Shown here in pieces: positions 1 through 9,101 of a stretch of 45,208 bases of DNA. The stretch is from UBA2336 sp964538575 (lineage in GTDB: Bacteria > Bacteroidota > Bacteroidia > Cytophagales > Cyclobacteriaceae), in NCBI GenBank assembly GCA_964538575.1, contig CAZIGG010000010.1:1-45208 (forward strand), written 5' to 3'. Under the pieces are notes generated by a model, which was given only the letters and a program-made list of their open reading frames with translations, was not told the origin of the DNA and searched no databases. Numbering within the stretch: the stretch's first letter is position 1; every line of letters starts with the position of its first letter. Both the position numbers and the translations under genes were made by a program.

Positions 1-113
1 TGGAGTTTTTCATCCATGCCGGGTACATCATGTCGGTGACGGGAAGCGTGCTCATCATCGGATCGATGCTGTATTTTTATGTTAAGCATCAGCAATGGGT
101 CAAAAACACGTAG
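1..113 (+). CDS. C-terminal end of a membrane protein (partial)
   Basis: An open frame enters from the left edge (first whole codon at 3) and stops at TAG 111-113. The visible 36 residues hold a hydrophobic stretch (AGYIMSVTGSVLIIGSMLYF) followed by a short basic/polar tail ending WVKNT. This looks like a final transmembrane helix with a short tail. The family cannot be told from so little. A short perfect hairpin (CCGGCA, two-base loop, TGCCGG) lies at 122-135 just after the stop but has no T run. Confidence 0.5.
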   Translation, partial: EFFIHAGYIMSVTGSVLIIGSMLYFYVKHQQWVKNT

Positions 114-224
114 GGACGCAACCGGCATGTGCCGGAGTGTTCCCACTATAGATTAATTCTTTGCCCATACTTTTTTACGAAAACGGAGTTTGGTCCGAGG
201 CATTGAAAGGCGGCTAACCTTCCA

Positions 225-620
225 TTGGTAAAGCACTGTAAAAGAGGTATTTTGAAAACAAAAGGAATTGAGTCCGTCAAAAGCAAGCTATCAAAGGCTA
301 TTCACCTGTTACCGATTTACGATGAATACATCACGGGGTACAAAAAACGGGAAGCCATATTACAAGTCTATCATAGCATCAAACCGAAACCTGCATCAGG
401 GCACGACAATACAATCGTATCAGACGGGCAGATTATTGGAACATGGAGACGTGTGATCAAACCCAAACATATTGATCTTCACTATCAATCCTTTCAACGT
501 TTTACTTCTCTACAACAGGCTGAATTCCAAAAAGCAATTGATCTCTACCAAAAATTTACCGGCCTAGAAGTTATTGTACGATACGCTCCTGTTGCCCAGG
601 ACCGAATCATTAAATCTTGA
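225..620 (+). pseudogene. 5'-truncated winged-helix DNA-binding domain protein (HTH_42 / AlkZ-like family) remnant
   Basis: The 131 residues match only the C-terminal part of the HTH_42 winged-helix family (AlkZ/YcaQ relatives, usually about 350-400 residues). The conserved blocks are LLPIYDEYITGYKKRE (family: LLPxFDEYLLGYKDR) and VSDGQIIGTWRR (family: xxGxxxGTWRR). The N-terminal two thirds is absent: upstream in the same frame there is a TGA at about 204-206 and no family-like sequence. The only early start is TTG at 225. The gene ends inside the 3' end of the convergent DUF4421 gene. I read it as a decaying remnant, although a short expressed protein cannot be excluded. Confidence 0.6.
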
Positions 621-1653
621 AATCATCAAGAGGCGTTTTTTTCAGAAATTTCTTTTCGCGGAAACGGTATCCTACCACAAACCGGAATACACTGCTGGAA
701 TTTTCAAACCGAAGATTCTGAAACGTTAACACCCGTGACTGCAACGCAATACTCGTTCCTATAAAAAACCTGTTACCACTGTAACCGGCTGCAAGCCGAA
801 ACGTATAGGTGGTATTGAACAGAATGTCGTAATGTCCGTCACCAGTTTCGCCCTGGTAATAAATCCAGTAATGCGCAGGCCCAATCGCAAACGTTCCGTT
901 AAAGAACATCCGCTTCAAAACAAGATTGTACGAATATCCGGGCGCCAGGCTGAATGTAGTGTATCGCATGTGGGAAAAATCTGAATTTTCACCAAACTCC
1001 TGTTGGTTTGAAGGTGAAAGGATAGCAGAATCCCCCTCCACGCGAAAGGCATTTATCGTTCCGTATAAAATAAAGGAGCCTGCGCTTTTCTTCTGGCGAT
1101 CCGCATAATTGTACGATGACCGTATGGAGAACTTTTCATTATTCCATACATAAATGGCGGAGAGGCCCAGGTTGCGGGTAACAATGTCAGGCCGCTGCGG
1201 ATATGCTTCACCAGGCGGAACCTGAACACGCTTATCATCTTTATAAAAACCGGAATATTTCTGATAGTACAAATCAAGGCCTACCGATTTGGCCAGCATA
1301 TTGATCTGCAGGTCAGTGGATTTTGTTTTTCCATATATCGATTCATTCCGAACGGCTATTGGAATCGGGAACGAAATCTCAAAAGATATTTCAAATAAAT
1401 AAAATCCCGCCCCCAGCTTAAAATCGTTGTTGGAATTAAAAGCTATAGTGGACTTTTCCTGGCTTTTGTCGGTAATGCTGAAGGACAAATCTTTGTATTT
1501 CAGCATCGGCCAGATTGCAAAATCATTTGGATATGCTTCAACGTATTCAGCCCGGATCGAATCCTTACGTTGTTGCGTTGTTTGATTGTATTGCGAAAAG
1601 CCTGCGATGCTCGCCAGTAAAAAAATCAATAAGAGGCAATTGCGCTTCTGCAT
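610..1653 (-). CDS. DUF4421 domain outer-membrane-type protein
   Basis: This 347-residue protein has a signal peptide (MQKRNCLLLIFLLASIAGFS, cleavage near SQ) and then alternating, aromatic-rich strands typical of an outer-membrane beta-barrel. Blocks such as SFSITDK, NNDFKLGAGFYLF, GKTKSTDLQ and YYQKYSGFYKDDK match the DUF4421 family of Bacteroidota as I know it. The function of the family is unknown. It lies 2 bases after the hslU stop, so it may be co-transcribed with hslU and porQ. The start is the ATG at 1653 directly before the signal peptide. Confidence 0.75.
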   Translation of the reverse strand: MQKRNCLLLIFLLASIAGFSQYNQTTQQRKDSIRAEYVEAYPNDFAIWPMLKYKDLSFSITDKSQEKSTIAFNSNNDFKLGAGFYLFEISFEISFPIPIAVRNESIYGKTKSTDLQINMLAKSVGLDLYYQKYSGFYKDDKRVQVPPGEAYPQRPDIVTRNLGLSAIYVWNNEKFSIRSSYNYADRQKKSAGSFILYGTINAFRVEGDSAILSPSNQQEFGENSDFSHMRYTTFSLAPGYSYNLVLKRMFFNGTFAIGPAHYWIYYQGETGDGHYDILFNTTYTFRLAAGYSGNRFFIGTSIALQSRVLTFQNLRFENSSSVFRFVVGYRFREKKFLKKTPLDDFKI

Positions 1654-1655
1654 TT

Positions 1656-3059
1656 TTAAAGAATGTATTCGCTCAGGTCTTTGTTTTTGATAAGTCCGCT
1701 TAATTTTTGTTTTACCATTTCAGCGTTGACTGAAATCCTGGCGTTCGCACCGATTTTATCCGGTACGTCAAACAAAAATTCATTTAACAACCGGCTCATC
1801 ACGGTATGCAGCCTGCGTGCGCCAATGTTTTCCACTTCGGCATTAATCGAAAATGCCGTTTTTGCAATTTCATCAATGGCGTCATCCGTAAATTCAACCG
1901 ACACACCCTCTGCTTCAAATAGTGCCTGGTATTGTTTGGTTAAGGCATTTTTTGGTTCTTTCAGGATGCGCACAAAATCATCGTGTGTGAGGTTGTTTAA
2001 CTCGACCCGGATCGGGAAACGGCCCTGTAATTCCGGGATCAGGTCGGACGGCTTGCTGATGTGAAATGCACCGGCTGCAATAAACAATACATGGTCAGTT
2101 CTAATAACCCCATGCTTTGTGTTTACGGTACTGCCTTCAACAATAGGCAACAAATCCCGCTGAACACCTTCACGGCTGACATCCGGACCTCCACCGCCTT
2201 TTCGTGAGCCGGAAGCGATCTTATCGATCTCATCAATAAAAATAATGCCGGCATCTTCCGCTTTACGAATGGCAAGCTCTTTCACCTCATCCATATCAAT
2301 TAGCTTGGAGGCCTCTTCTTCTAATAAAATCGCGCGGGCTTCTCCAACCGTAACTTTTCGCTTCTTGGCTTTTTTCGGCATCATCCCGCCAATCATCTCC
2401 TGCAGGTTCATCATCGATACTTCGTCCATCATCCCTGCCCCAATCATCCCGATATTGGAATTCCCGGAAGGTTTGATGTTGATATCAATCTTTCTTTCTT
2501 CCAGTTCGCCATTTTTAAGCTTCTCGCGGAACAGTGTGCGGGTTCGCTCATTCAGCTCAATGTCACTTGTCGGCACCTGCTGATTTTCCTGTTCCTGCTG
2601 CGGACTTACGAACCCTGTTTTGGAAGGCTGACGCATGGGGGGAATCAATGCATCCAGAATTATATCTTCTACAATTTGTGCAGCTTTCTCCTTTACTTCT
2701 TCTTTTTTCCGGGCCTTTACCATGTTAACCGATTGTTCAACAAGATCACGCACCATGCTCTCCACATCACGACCCACATAACCCACCTCGGTAAACTTCG
2801 AAGCTTCGACTTTTACAAAAGGTGCATCCGCAATTTTCGCGAGTCTGCGGGCGATTTCTGTTTTGCCCACACCGGTTGCCCCGATCATGAGAATGTTATT
2901 GGGAATGATCTCATCCTTCATGTCTGATTTAACATTCATCCTTCTCCACCGGTTGCGCAAGGCTATTGCCACATTTCGCTTGGCTTCGTGCTGCCCGACA
3001 ATATACTTATCAAGTTCCGCTACAATCTGCTGCGGTGTCAGGTATCCTGAGTCTATCAT
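1656..3059 (-). CDS. hslU: ATP-dependent protease ATPase subunit HslU
   Basis: HslU is the AAA+ unfoldase that feeds proteins to the HslV peptidase in the cytoplasm. The 467 residues are the usual family length. Visible features are the N-terminal LTPQQIVAELDKYIVGQ block, Walker A GATGVGKT (residues 60-67), the pore signature VGYVGRDVES, a Glu-rich inserted I-domain (about 110-245), Walker B IIFIDEIDKIA, and the C-terminal tail ending SEYIL that docks into HslV. No hslV is next to it. Its ATG overlaps the porQ stop by four bases, which suggests translational coupling to the type IX secretion gene. Confidence 0.97.
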   Translation of the reverse strand: MIDSGYLTPQQIVAELDKYIVGQHEAKRNVAIALRNRWRRMNVKSDMKDEIIPNNILMIGATGVGKTEIARRLAKIADAPFVKVEASKFTEVGYVGRDVESMVRDLVEQSVNMVKARKKEEVKEKAAQIVEDIILDALIPPMRQPSKTGFVSPQQEQENQQVPTSDIELNERTRTLFREKLKNGELEERKIDINIKPSGNSNIGMIGAGMMDEVSMMNLQEMIGGMMPKKAKKRKVTVGEARAILLEEEASKLIDMDEVKELAIRKAEDAGIIFIDEIDKIASGSRKGGGGPDVSREGVQRDLLPIVEGSTVNTKHGVIRTDHVLFIAAGAFHISKPSDLIPELQGRFPIRVELNNLTHDDFVRILKEPKNALTKQYQALFEAEGVSVEFTDDAIDEIAKTAFSINAEVENIGARRLHTVMSRLLNEFLFDVPDKIGANARISVNAEMVKQKLSGLIKNKDLSEYIL

Positions 3060-4063
3060 ATTGTTCTCTTTTTTAAAATCATTTTGTTCAGGTTGGCTGC
3101 CAGCGTAAAACTGTACGCTGCGTTGCTTACACTATAACCGCTTCTGCTGAAGGCAATATCAAATGCTTTTATTCTGATAGCCGCTCCAACCGTAATGCCG
3201 CTCCCCTGATTATCGGTTTTGAACTCGGTTTGCTTCAATACATTATAGCCCAGCAGCACATTCACGTTTTTGTGCAGCAAAACCTCCGCACCAAAATTAA
3301 CATGCTGCATGATTTTACTGATTGTCCCGCGATCATCTTCTGCATCATCCGGATCATCGTACGCATTGCCGGGATACGCAAGATTGTATGCGGTAAGGGA
3401 AAACCTGATCGGCATATGCTGCGGCTTAAACGTTATGCCCGCCTGCACATCAAAAGGGATTCCTGTATCGCTGCTTTCGGAATATTCTGACAAGACGAAT
3501 CCAAAATTTTTAATAACAAGTCCGATGGTTAAATCCTGAGCAGGATGTTTGAACGTTCCGCCTGCATCCAGCAGGATGGCACTTGAACGATAACCGGCAA
3601 TCGAAGAAAAGACCCCTTTAAGATTTACTCCGAATGTAAAAGCCGATACCGTATGGCTCTTGCTGATGACAAGCGCAGTCTCACCTGATTTATACATACC
3701 GATTTCAGCGCCCGCAGGATCATAACCATCAATCTCGCCATAGTTCAAATGCTGAACCCCAAAGGATACTGTTCCGATACGGTCGAAAGAATGCGCATAC
3801 GAAAAAGCTGCCTGCCCGATATCTCCCACATAAAATGTATAGCCTGCTGACGCAAACCCCGCAAGTGAATCGGTGACTAAGGCAGGATTAGAGAAAAAGA
3901 AATTTACATCACGGTTAGCCAGCGACACATTTACACCTCCCAACCCTGCCAGGCGGGCATTAGAGGGTATGTTTAGAAACTCGTAAGAATTTCTTCCGCC
4001 AAATTGCGCAATGCAATTACCCGTAATGATAATTCCCAGCAGTATCAGGTATGGTTTGCGCAC
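3056..4063 (-). CDS. porQ: Type IX secretion system protein PorQ
   Basis: This 335-residue outer-membrane beta-barrel protein belongs to the PorV/PorQ family. It has a signal peptide (MRKPYLILLGIIITGNCIAQ) followed by the PorQ hallmark FGGRNSYEFLNIPSNARLAGLGG and the SNPALV motif. PorQ is part of the Bacteroidota type IX secretion attachment complex (with PorU, PorV and PorZ), which cleaves sorting domains from cargo and anchors cargo on the surface. The gene lies between lon and hslU, all on the minus strand, and its stop overlaps the hslU start (ATGA). Confidence 0.9.
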   Translation of the reverse strand: MRKPYLILLGIIITGNCIAQFGGRNSYEFLNIPSNARLAGLGGVNVSLANRDVNFFFSNPALVTDSLAGFASAGYTFYVGDIGQAAFSYAHSFDRIGTVSFGVQHLNYGEIDGYDPAGAEIGMYKSGETALVISKSHTVSAFTFGVNLKGVFSSIAGYRSSAILLDAGGTFKHPAQDLTIGLVIKNFGFVLSEYSESSDTGIPFDVQAGITFKPQHMPIRFSLTAYNLAYPGNAYDDPDDAEDDRGTISKIMQHVNFGAEVLLHKNVNVLLGYNVLKQTEFKTDNQGSGITVGAAIRIKAFDIAFSRSGYSVSNAAYSFTLAANLNKMILKKRTI

Positions 4064-4097
4064 GCTGCAATATCGGCTAATTACTCGTGAGAGGCAA

Positions 4098-6563
4098 TCA
4101 GTTAAGCAACGGCTGTTTCAGATCAGAAAGTGTGAACGTAATCGGATTTTTAACACGATCCTTCAGCAACGCCAGCTTCAGCACATCACCCACCGTTTCT
4201 ACATAATAGAAGGTTAAACCCTTGATATAATGCTGTTCAATCTCGTCAATATCCCGCTGATTCTTTTTACTCAGGATAATCTCCTTAATACCGCTTCGCC
4301 TGGCTGCTAAAATTTTTTCTTTAATGCCGCCTACCGGCAGAACTTTACCGCGCAATGTAATCTCACCCGTCATGGCGAGCTTCGATTTTACCTTTCGCTG
4401 TGTGTAAATAGAAGCAAGCGATGTGAGCATCGTAATGCCGGCTGACGGGCCGTCTTTCGGAACGGCTCCTGCCGGAACGTGAATATGCAAATCATACTGC
4501 TGAAAGATGCGGTGGTCAATACCAAGTTCTTCTGCATTGGCTTTCAGGTACGATAACGCTGCAACAGCGGATTCCTTCATTACATCGCCTAACTGGCCGG
4601 AGATTGTTAAGCCGCCCTTACCTTTATTTAAGCTTGATTCAACAAACAAGATTTCACCGCCTACCTGAGTCCAGGCTAAACCGGTTACCACACCGGCTAC
4701 ATCGTTGCCCTGGTATAATTCCTCATCGAATACTTCCGCACCCAGAACTTTACGAACGGTTGCCTCCGTAACTTCTTTATCGTATTTCTCTTCCATCGCC
4801 AGCGACTTGGCAATGTTGCGCACCACCGTTCCGATCTTACGCTCCAGGCTCCGGACTCCTGATTCACGCGTATAGCTCTCAATTAGTTTAGCAATCGCTT
4901 TCTTCGAGATTTTAACATCCGAAGTTTTTAAGCCGTGCTCTTTCAATTGTTTGGGGACAAGGTGCTTGGTGGCGATCTCAATTTTCTCTTCCTGTGTATA
5001 CCCGGTGATCTCAATGATTTCCATACGATCGCGCAGAGCAGGATGAATCGTATCAAGCGCGTTAGCCGTTGCAATGAAAAGCACCTTTGACAGATCGTAC
5101 TCTACTTCCAGGAAATTATCCCCAAACGTGCTGTTCTGTTCAGGATCTAAAACTTCCAGCAACGCAGATGACGGATCACCTCTGAAATCCGAACGCACTT
5201 TATCAATTTCATCGAGAATGAAAACGGGATTAGACGTTTGCGTCTTTTTGATATTTTGTAAAATCTTACCGGGCATCGCGCCTACATAGGTTTTACGGTG
5301 ACCTCGGATCTCCGCTTCATCATGCACACCACCCAACGACATGCGTACATATTTCCGGTTCAATGCTTTTGCAACCGAGCGTCCAAGAGAAGTCTTACCA
5401 ACTCCAGGAGGACCATATAAACATAGAATCGGACCTTTCATATCCTTTTTCAGCTTCAATACAGCGAGATACTCAAGAATGCGGGTTTTTACTTTCGTTA
5501 ATCCGAAATGATCTTTATCCAAAACTTTCTTTGCATTCCGCAAATCAAAGTTGTCTTCCGTAAATTCATTCCACGGTAAATCAAGCATGAACTCCACATA
5601 GTTCATGGCCACCGGGTATTCAGCGGATGCCGGGTTAACACGCAACAGCTTATCGAGTTCCTTATTAAAATGAGCAGCGGTTTCTTTCGACCATTTCTTT
5701 TGCTCGCCACGCCTGCGCAACTGTTCAACTTCCTTATCGGGTGTGTCGTACCCCAACTCGTCCTGTAAAACACGGATCTGCTGGCGTAAAAAATAATCAC
5801 GCTGCTGCTGATCAATGTCGGTATGTACTTTTTTCTGGATCTCGCTCTTGATCTCCAGCATCTGCACTTCCTTCAGCATGTATTGCAGCAATAAAGTTGC
5901 GCGATCGCCAATATTCTCTGTTTCAAGAATTTTTTGCTTCTCGCTGACTTCAACATTCAGGTTTGAAGAAAGGAAGTGAACAAGAAATTGCATGCTTTGG
6001 ATATTATCCAGTGCAACGTGTGCTTCCTGCGGGATTTCAGGATTGAGCCTTAATATCTTGGAGGCAACATCCCGCAGTGATTGCGACAGCGCCTTCGACT
6101 CTTTGCTTTTCAGATCAAAAGGCGGATCGACCAGCAGATTAATTTTTGCCGTGAGGTACGGTTCTTCCTGAACAAACTCTTTTATCGAGAACCGGTTCTT
6201 CCCCTGGATAATGATGGTTGTGTTCCCATCCGGAAGCACCAGCATTTTAATGATGCGGGCAATCGTACCGGTTTTATACAAGTCTTCAATGCCCGGTTCC
6301 TCCGATAACGGATTCTTTTGCGCGACAACACCAATGATGCGGTTGCCCTGGTACGCCTTCTTTACTAACCGGATAGATTTTTGTCTTCCTACCGTAATGG
6401 GTATTACTACTCCCGGAAACAGAACGGTATTTTTAATGGGCAATATGGAAAGCTCTTCCGGCAGGTCATCAACCTTCAGGTCATTGTCCTGTTCAGGATT
6501 AATCATCTGAATCAGATCATCGGCTTCTTCTTGTCCCATGTGCAGGGGTCGTGGTTTGAACAT
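4098..6563 (-). CDS. lon: Endopeptidase La (Lon protease)
   Basis: Lon is a cytoplasmic ATP-dependent serine protease for damaged and regulatory proteins. The order of domains is the LON substrate-binding N-domain (LSILPIKNTVLFPGVVIPI), a coiled coil, an AAA+ module with Walker A GPPGVGKT and Walker B VFILDEIDK, and the protease domain. The catalytic dyad is Ser in KDGPSAG (about residue 707) and Lys in GGIKEK (about 750), 43 residues apart as in E. coli. The open frame extends to a GTG at 6593, but ATG 6563 or ATG 6539 are better starts. A 10-bp palindrome TTAACGTTAA (6601-6610) lies just upstream. Confidence 0.97.
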   Translation of the reverse strand: MFKPRPLHMGQEEADDLIQMINPEQDNDLKVDDLPEELSILPIKNTVLFPGVVIPITVGRQKSIRLVKKAYQGNRIIGVVAQKNPLSEEPGIEDLYKTGTIARIIKMLVLPDGNTTIIIQGKNRFSIKEFVQEEPYLTAKINLLVDPPFDLKSKESKALSQSLRDVASKILRLNPEIPQEAHVALDNIQSMQFLVHFLSSNLNVEVSEKQKILETENIGDRATLLLQYMLKEVQMLEIKSEIQKKVHTDIDQQQRDYFLRQQIRVLQDELGYDTPDKEVEQLRRRGEQKKWSKETAAHFNKELDKLLRVNPASAEYPVAMNYVEFMLDLPWNEFTEDNFDLRNAKKVLDKDHFGLTKVKTRILEYLAVLKLKKDMKGPILCLYGPPGVGKTSLGRSVAKALNRKYVRMSLGGVHDEAEIRGHRKTYVGAMPGKILQNIKKTQTSNPVFILDEIDKVRSDFRGDPSSALLEVLDPEQNSTFGDNFLEVEYDLSKVLFIATANALDTIHPALRDRMEIIEITGYTQEEKIEIATKHLVPKQLKEHGLKTSDVKISKKAIAKLIESYTRESGVRSLERKIGTVVRNIAKSLAMEEKYDKEVTEATVRKVLGAEVFDEELYQGNDVAGVVTGLAWTQVGGEILFVESSLNKGKGGLTISGQLGDVMKESAVAALSYLKANAEELGIDHRIFQQYDLHIHVPAGAVPKDGPSAGITMLTSLASIYTQRKVKSKLAMTGEITLRGKVLPVGGIKEKILAARRSGIKEIILSKKNQRDIDEIEQHYIKGLTFYYVETVGDVLKLALLKDRVKNPITFTLSDLKQPLLN

Positions 6564-6593
6564 AGAAAATAAGTGCCATAATGGCACGCTCAC

Positions 6594-6755
6594 TGCTTTT
6601 TTAACGTTAAGAATGCAGGTCGCCTAATAAGACAATAGTGGTGCCAGACAAGCCGAAGCCACGTTTTAGGTATCCTGCATCCGGTTTAGTCAGGTTGTAA
6701 AAGAAGCGAAATTGTGTCAACTTTAATTCAAACAGATTTTTTACAAACCCGATTT
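6594..6755. promoter_or_regulatory. Divergent intergenic region lon / porE-like gene
   Basis: This spacer separates the divergent lon and OmpA-family genes. It holds a perfect 10-bp palindrome TTAACGTTAA at 6601-6610 on the lon side, which could be an operator. No clear TAnnTTTG element is visible on either strand. The confidence refers to a regulatory role for the palindrome. Confidence 0.3.
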
Positions 6756-8732
6756 GTGTTGAAAAGCCATTTTTTTACCTGTTTCCTGATCGTTTGCCTG
6801 TTTTCGTTACTTGATGCCTCCGCCCAAAAGCCCGATAAGAAATTTAAAAAAGGCGGTGTTATTGAGCTGAACGATAGCCTGACAACTTTTAGCCAGTCTG
6901 ACATCTTTACTTTCCCCAACGTAAACAAAATTCCGTATTACAAGGACGAAAAAAAACGCAAGTACCTTCTCCAACTCGAGGCTTCGTACGCGGACCGTGA
7001 ACAGTACCGGGAGTTAAGGAAGTATGTGACCAGTTTCGGTATCGAAAATTTTTCAAAGAACACGTTAATGCTGTGGCAGCTTGCCAAGCTCTCGGGCAAA
7101 TTCGGGCCGAAGGGAGAAAACGTTTTGCTGTACAAGCTGGTGCTCAAGCATCACCGTGAAGACATTAACGGAAAAAATGTTCAGTATGAATACGACACAC
7201 TCACCCGAAATGAAAAAGATTATTACGTTCCGTTAAAACAATACTATGACCTGGTGGAATACCGTAAAGAGATTGATACGTTGCGGCCACCGCAAGGTGT
7301 GCTGATTAACATGGGGCAATCGGTTAACTCACCAAAGGCCGATTATGCACCTACCATTGGCAACGTGGACTCATTGTTATTGTTCTCATCCAAACGCAAC
7401 TCACATGCCGTGTCCTTTGAACGAACCTACGATGAAGACCTTTTCTTCAGCCTGAAAGATATGGGTGTCTGGCTCGATGCCCAGGAGTTTAAAAATATTA
7501 ACACCAGCTATAACGAAGGTTCCGCATCGCTGAGCCACGATGGGAAGTATTTGTATTTCGCACGCTGCAACTCTCCGGATTCGTATGGAAGCTGTGACAT
7601 TTTTGTTGCTGAAAACCTGGGGGAGAAGGGTTGGGGTAATGTCCGCAACCTGGGTAAGAATATCAATACCACCGCATGGGATTCGCATCCTTCATTATCC
7701 CATTCGGGTGATACATTGTTTTTCACCTCCGATCGCTTAGGCGGTTTTGGCCTGGCGGATATTTATTATTCCGTAAAAGATCAGCAGGGCAACTGGCAGC
7801 AGGCGCTGAACATCGGCCCGGTCATTAACACCCGCAACAACGATGTTAGCCCGTTCTTTCATCATAAATTCAATGTGCTGTACTTCAGCTCAAACGGGCA
7901 GCCGCTCAACTTTGGCAATTTTGACATTTATAAATCGTATCTGCATGGCAGCGCCTGGGAAGAGCCGAAGAACATCGGTCCGCTGGTAAATGGCGAAGGC
8001 AGTGAATATTATTTCACGATAGACTCTCAATCGAAAGAGCTTTACTATGCCCGATCGGAAAGCGATCCGAACGATCTTGATCTTTACTCCTTCCCGGTGC
8101 CGATGGAGGCGCATCCCGAAGCCATTGTAACGCTGAAAGGAACATTAAAAGATTCCAGCACGGGCAAGCCGATGAAAGGAATTGTCTCCATCATTGACCT
8201 GGAAGAAGGCATTGAAGTGGCGCCTAAATTTCTTCGCCCGGATGGCAGCTTTGATTTCAGCCTGATCAACAAACGTAAATACCTCCTCATTATTCAGGGC
8301 GATGATTTCTTCCGGATTGAAGAAATCTTTTTCTTAGATGGCGATATGGAAATAAACCGCACAACGGAAGTTATTGAACCCAAACTTGCTTTTAAATCGC
8401 TGGAGTTTGAAAATGGAAAAGCTGATATCCTCAATGCCATGCATGCCGACCTGGACCGGATCGCAAACTTTTTGATCGATCATCCCAAATACAGCCTGAA
8501 TATCTCAGGCCACACCGATTCGCAGGGAAACAAAGATTCTAACCTTCGTTTGTCGCAGGCGCGGGCAGATGCCATAAAAGCTTATCTTGTGTACCAGTTT
8601 AAGATTGATCCCGAACGCATCAATGCGCACGGGTATGGCAGCGAAAAGCCAATCGTGGAAGAAAAAACTGAAGAAGACAAACGGCTTAACCGCAGAGTGG
8701 AGTTTGAAATACTTCGCACCGATACTAACTAA
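6756..8732 (+). CDS. PorE-like OmpA family protein with PD40 beta-propeller
   Basis: A signal peptide (LKSHFFTCFLIVCLFSLLDA, then SAQ) sets the likely start at GTG 6756; the open frame continues upstream to GTG 6714. After an N-terminal region come about four PD40/WD40-like repeats (SASLSHDGKYLYFARC, HPSLSHSGDTLFFTSDR, GGFGLADIYYS, FNVLYFSSNG), then a carboxypeptidase-regulatory-like beta-sandwich (VTLKGTLKDSSTGKPMKGIV), then a C-terminal OmpA peptidoglycan-binding domain (ISGHTDSQGNKDSNLRLSQA, and NRRVEFEI). This order of propeller, CRD and OmpA is that of PorE of the type IX secretion system, which links the outer-membrane complex to peptidoglycan. Orthology to PorE is inferred; paralogues with the same layout are common. 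Confidence 0.8.
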   Translation: MLKSHFFTCFLIVCLFSLLDASAQKPDKKFKKGGVIELNDSLTTFSQSDIFTFPNVNKIPYYKDEKKRKYLLQLEASYADREQYRELRKYVTSFGIENFSKNTLMLWQLAKLSGKFGPKGENVLLYKLVLKHHREDINGKNVQYEYDTLTRNEKDYYVPLKQYYDLVEYRKEIDTLRPPQGVLINMGQSVNSPKADYAPTIGNVDSLLLFSSKRNSHAVSFERTYDEDLFFSLKDMGVWLDAQEFKNINTSYNEGSASLSHDGKYLYFARCNSPDSYGSCDIFVAENLGEKGWGNVRNLGKNINTTAWDSHPSLSHSGDTLFFTSDRLGGFGLADIYYSVKDQQGNWQQALNIGPVINTRNNDVSPFFHHKFNVLYFSSNGQPLNFGNFDIYKSYLHGSAWEEPKNIGPLVNGEGSEYYFTIDSQSKELYYARSESDPNDLDLYSFPVPMEAHPEAIVTLKGTLKDSSTGKPMKGIVSIIDLEEGIEVAPKFLRPDGSFDFSLINKRKYLLIIQGDDFFRIEEIFFLDGDMEINRTTEVIEPKLAFKSLEFENGKADILNAMHADLDRIANFLIDHPKYSLNISGHTDSQGNKDSNLRLSQARADAIKAYLVYQFKIDPERINAHGYGSEKPIVEEKTEEDKRLNRRVEFEILRTDTN

Positions 8733-8738
8733 TCAGCT

Positions 8739-9068
8739 ATGAAAATTATCTTCGCTTGTTTATTCGTAATGATCTCTGTTACCCTCCGTGCACAAACTCC
8801 AACCGTGTTATCCGACTCAACACAAACTCCTGTAAAGCCTGATTGCCTGGGCGACAAACCTTTATATGTCCTCAACAACAAAATACTCCCGTGCGATAGT
8901 GTTCAGTTCATCAAGCCTGATGAAATCCATGAGATTTATGTTTTAAAAGACGCTCCTGCAAGGGACTTGTATGGTAATAACAACGGAACAATTGTTATTA
9001 CTACAAAGGAGTATGCAAAACTTCAAAAACGGAGCACGAAGAATTCAAGCGAAATAGAAAAGCCCTGA
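8739..9068 (+). CDS. Small exported protein with a TonB-receptor plug-like core
   Basis: This 109-residue protein has a signal peptide (MKIIFACLFVMISVTLRAQ) and a core KPLYVLNNKILP, then IKPDEIHEIYVLKDAPARDLYG and GTIVITTK. This resembles the part of SusC/TonB-dependent receptor plug domains where a 'VDG..' strand is followed by 'I.s..VLKDaSA.alYGs.a.nGVIlItTK'. There is no barrel. It begins 6 bases after the PorE-like gene and ends in a terminator, so the two are probably one operon. Function unknown; it might modulate receptors or be a free-standing plug fold. Confidence 0.65.
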   Translation: MKIIFACLFVMISVTLRAQTPTVLSDSTQTPVKPDCLGDKPLYVLNNKILPCDSVQFIKPDEIHEIYVLKDAPARDLYGNNNGTIVITTKEYAKLQKRSTKNSSEIEKP

Positions 9069-9086
9069 GTTACAGGGCTTTCTTAT
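9059..9086. terminator. Bidirectional hairpin terminator between convergent genes
   Basis: A perfect 9-bp stem AAAGCCCTG (9059-9067) pairs with CAGGGCTTT (9073-9081) around a 5-base loop and is followed by T-rich sequence. On the other strand it is followed by TTTTCT. It overlaps the stop codon of the plug-like gene and lies 16 bases from the rseP stop, so it can serve both convergent genes. Confidence 0.8.
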
Positions 9087-9101
9087 GTTTGGGTTGTCAG
9101 G

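Noticed and set aside
268..456. Plus-strand open frame overlapping the HTH_42 remnant
   Set aside because: The family motifs are in the other frame (225-620); this one has none.
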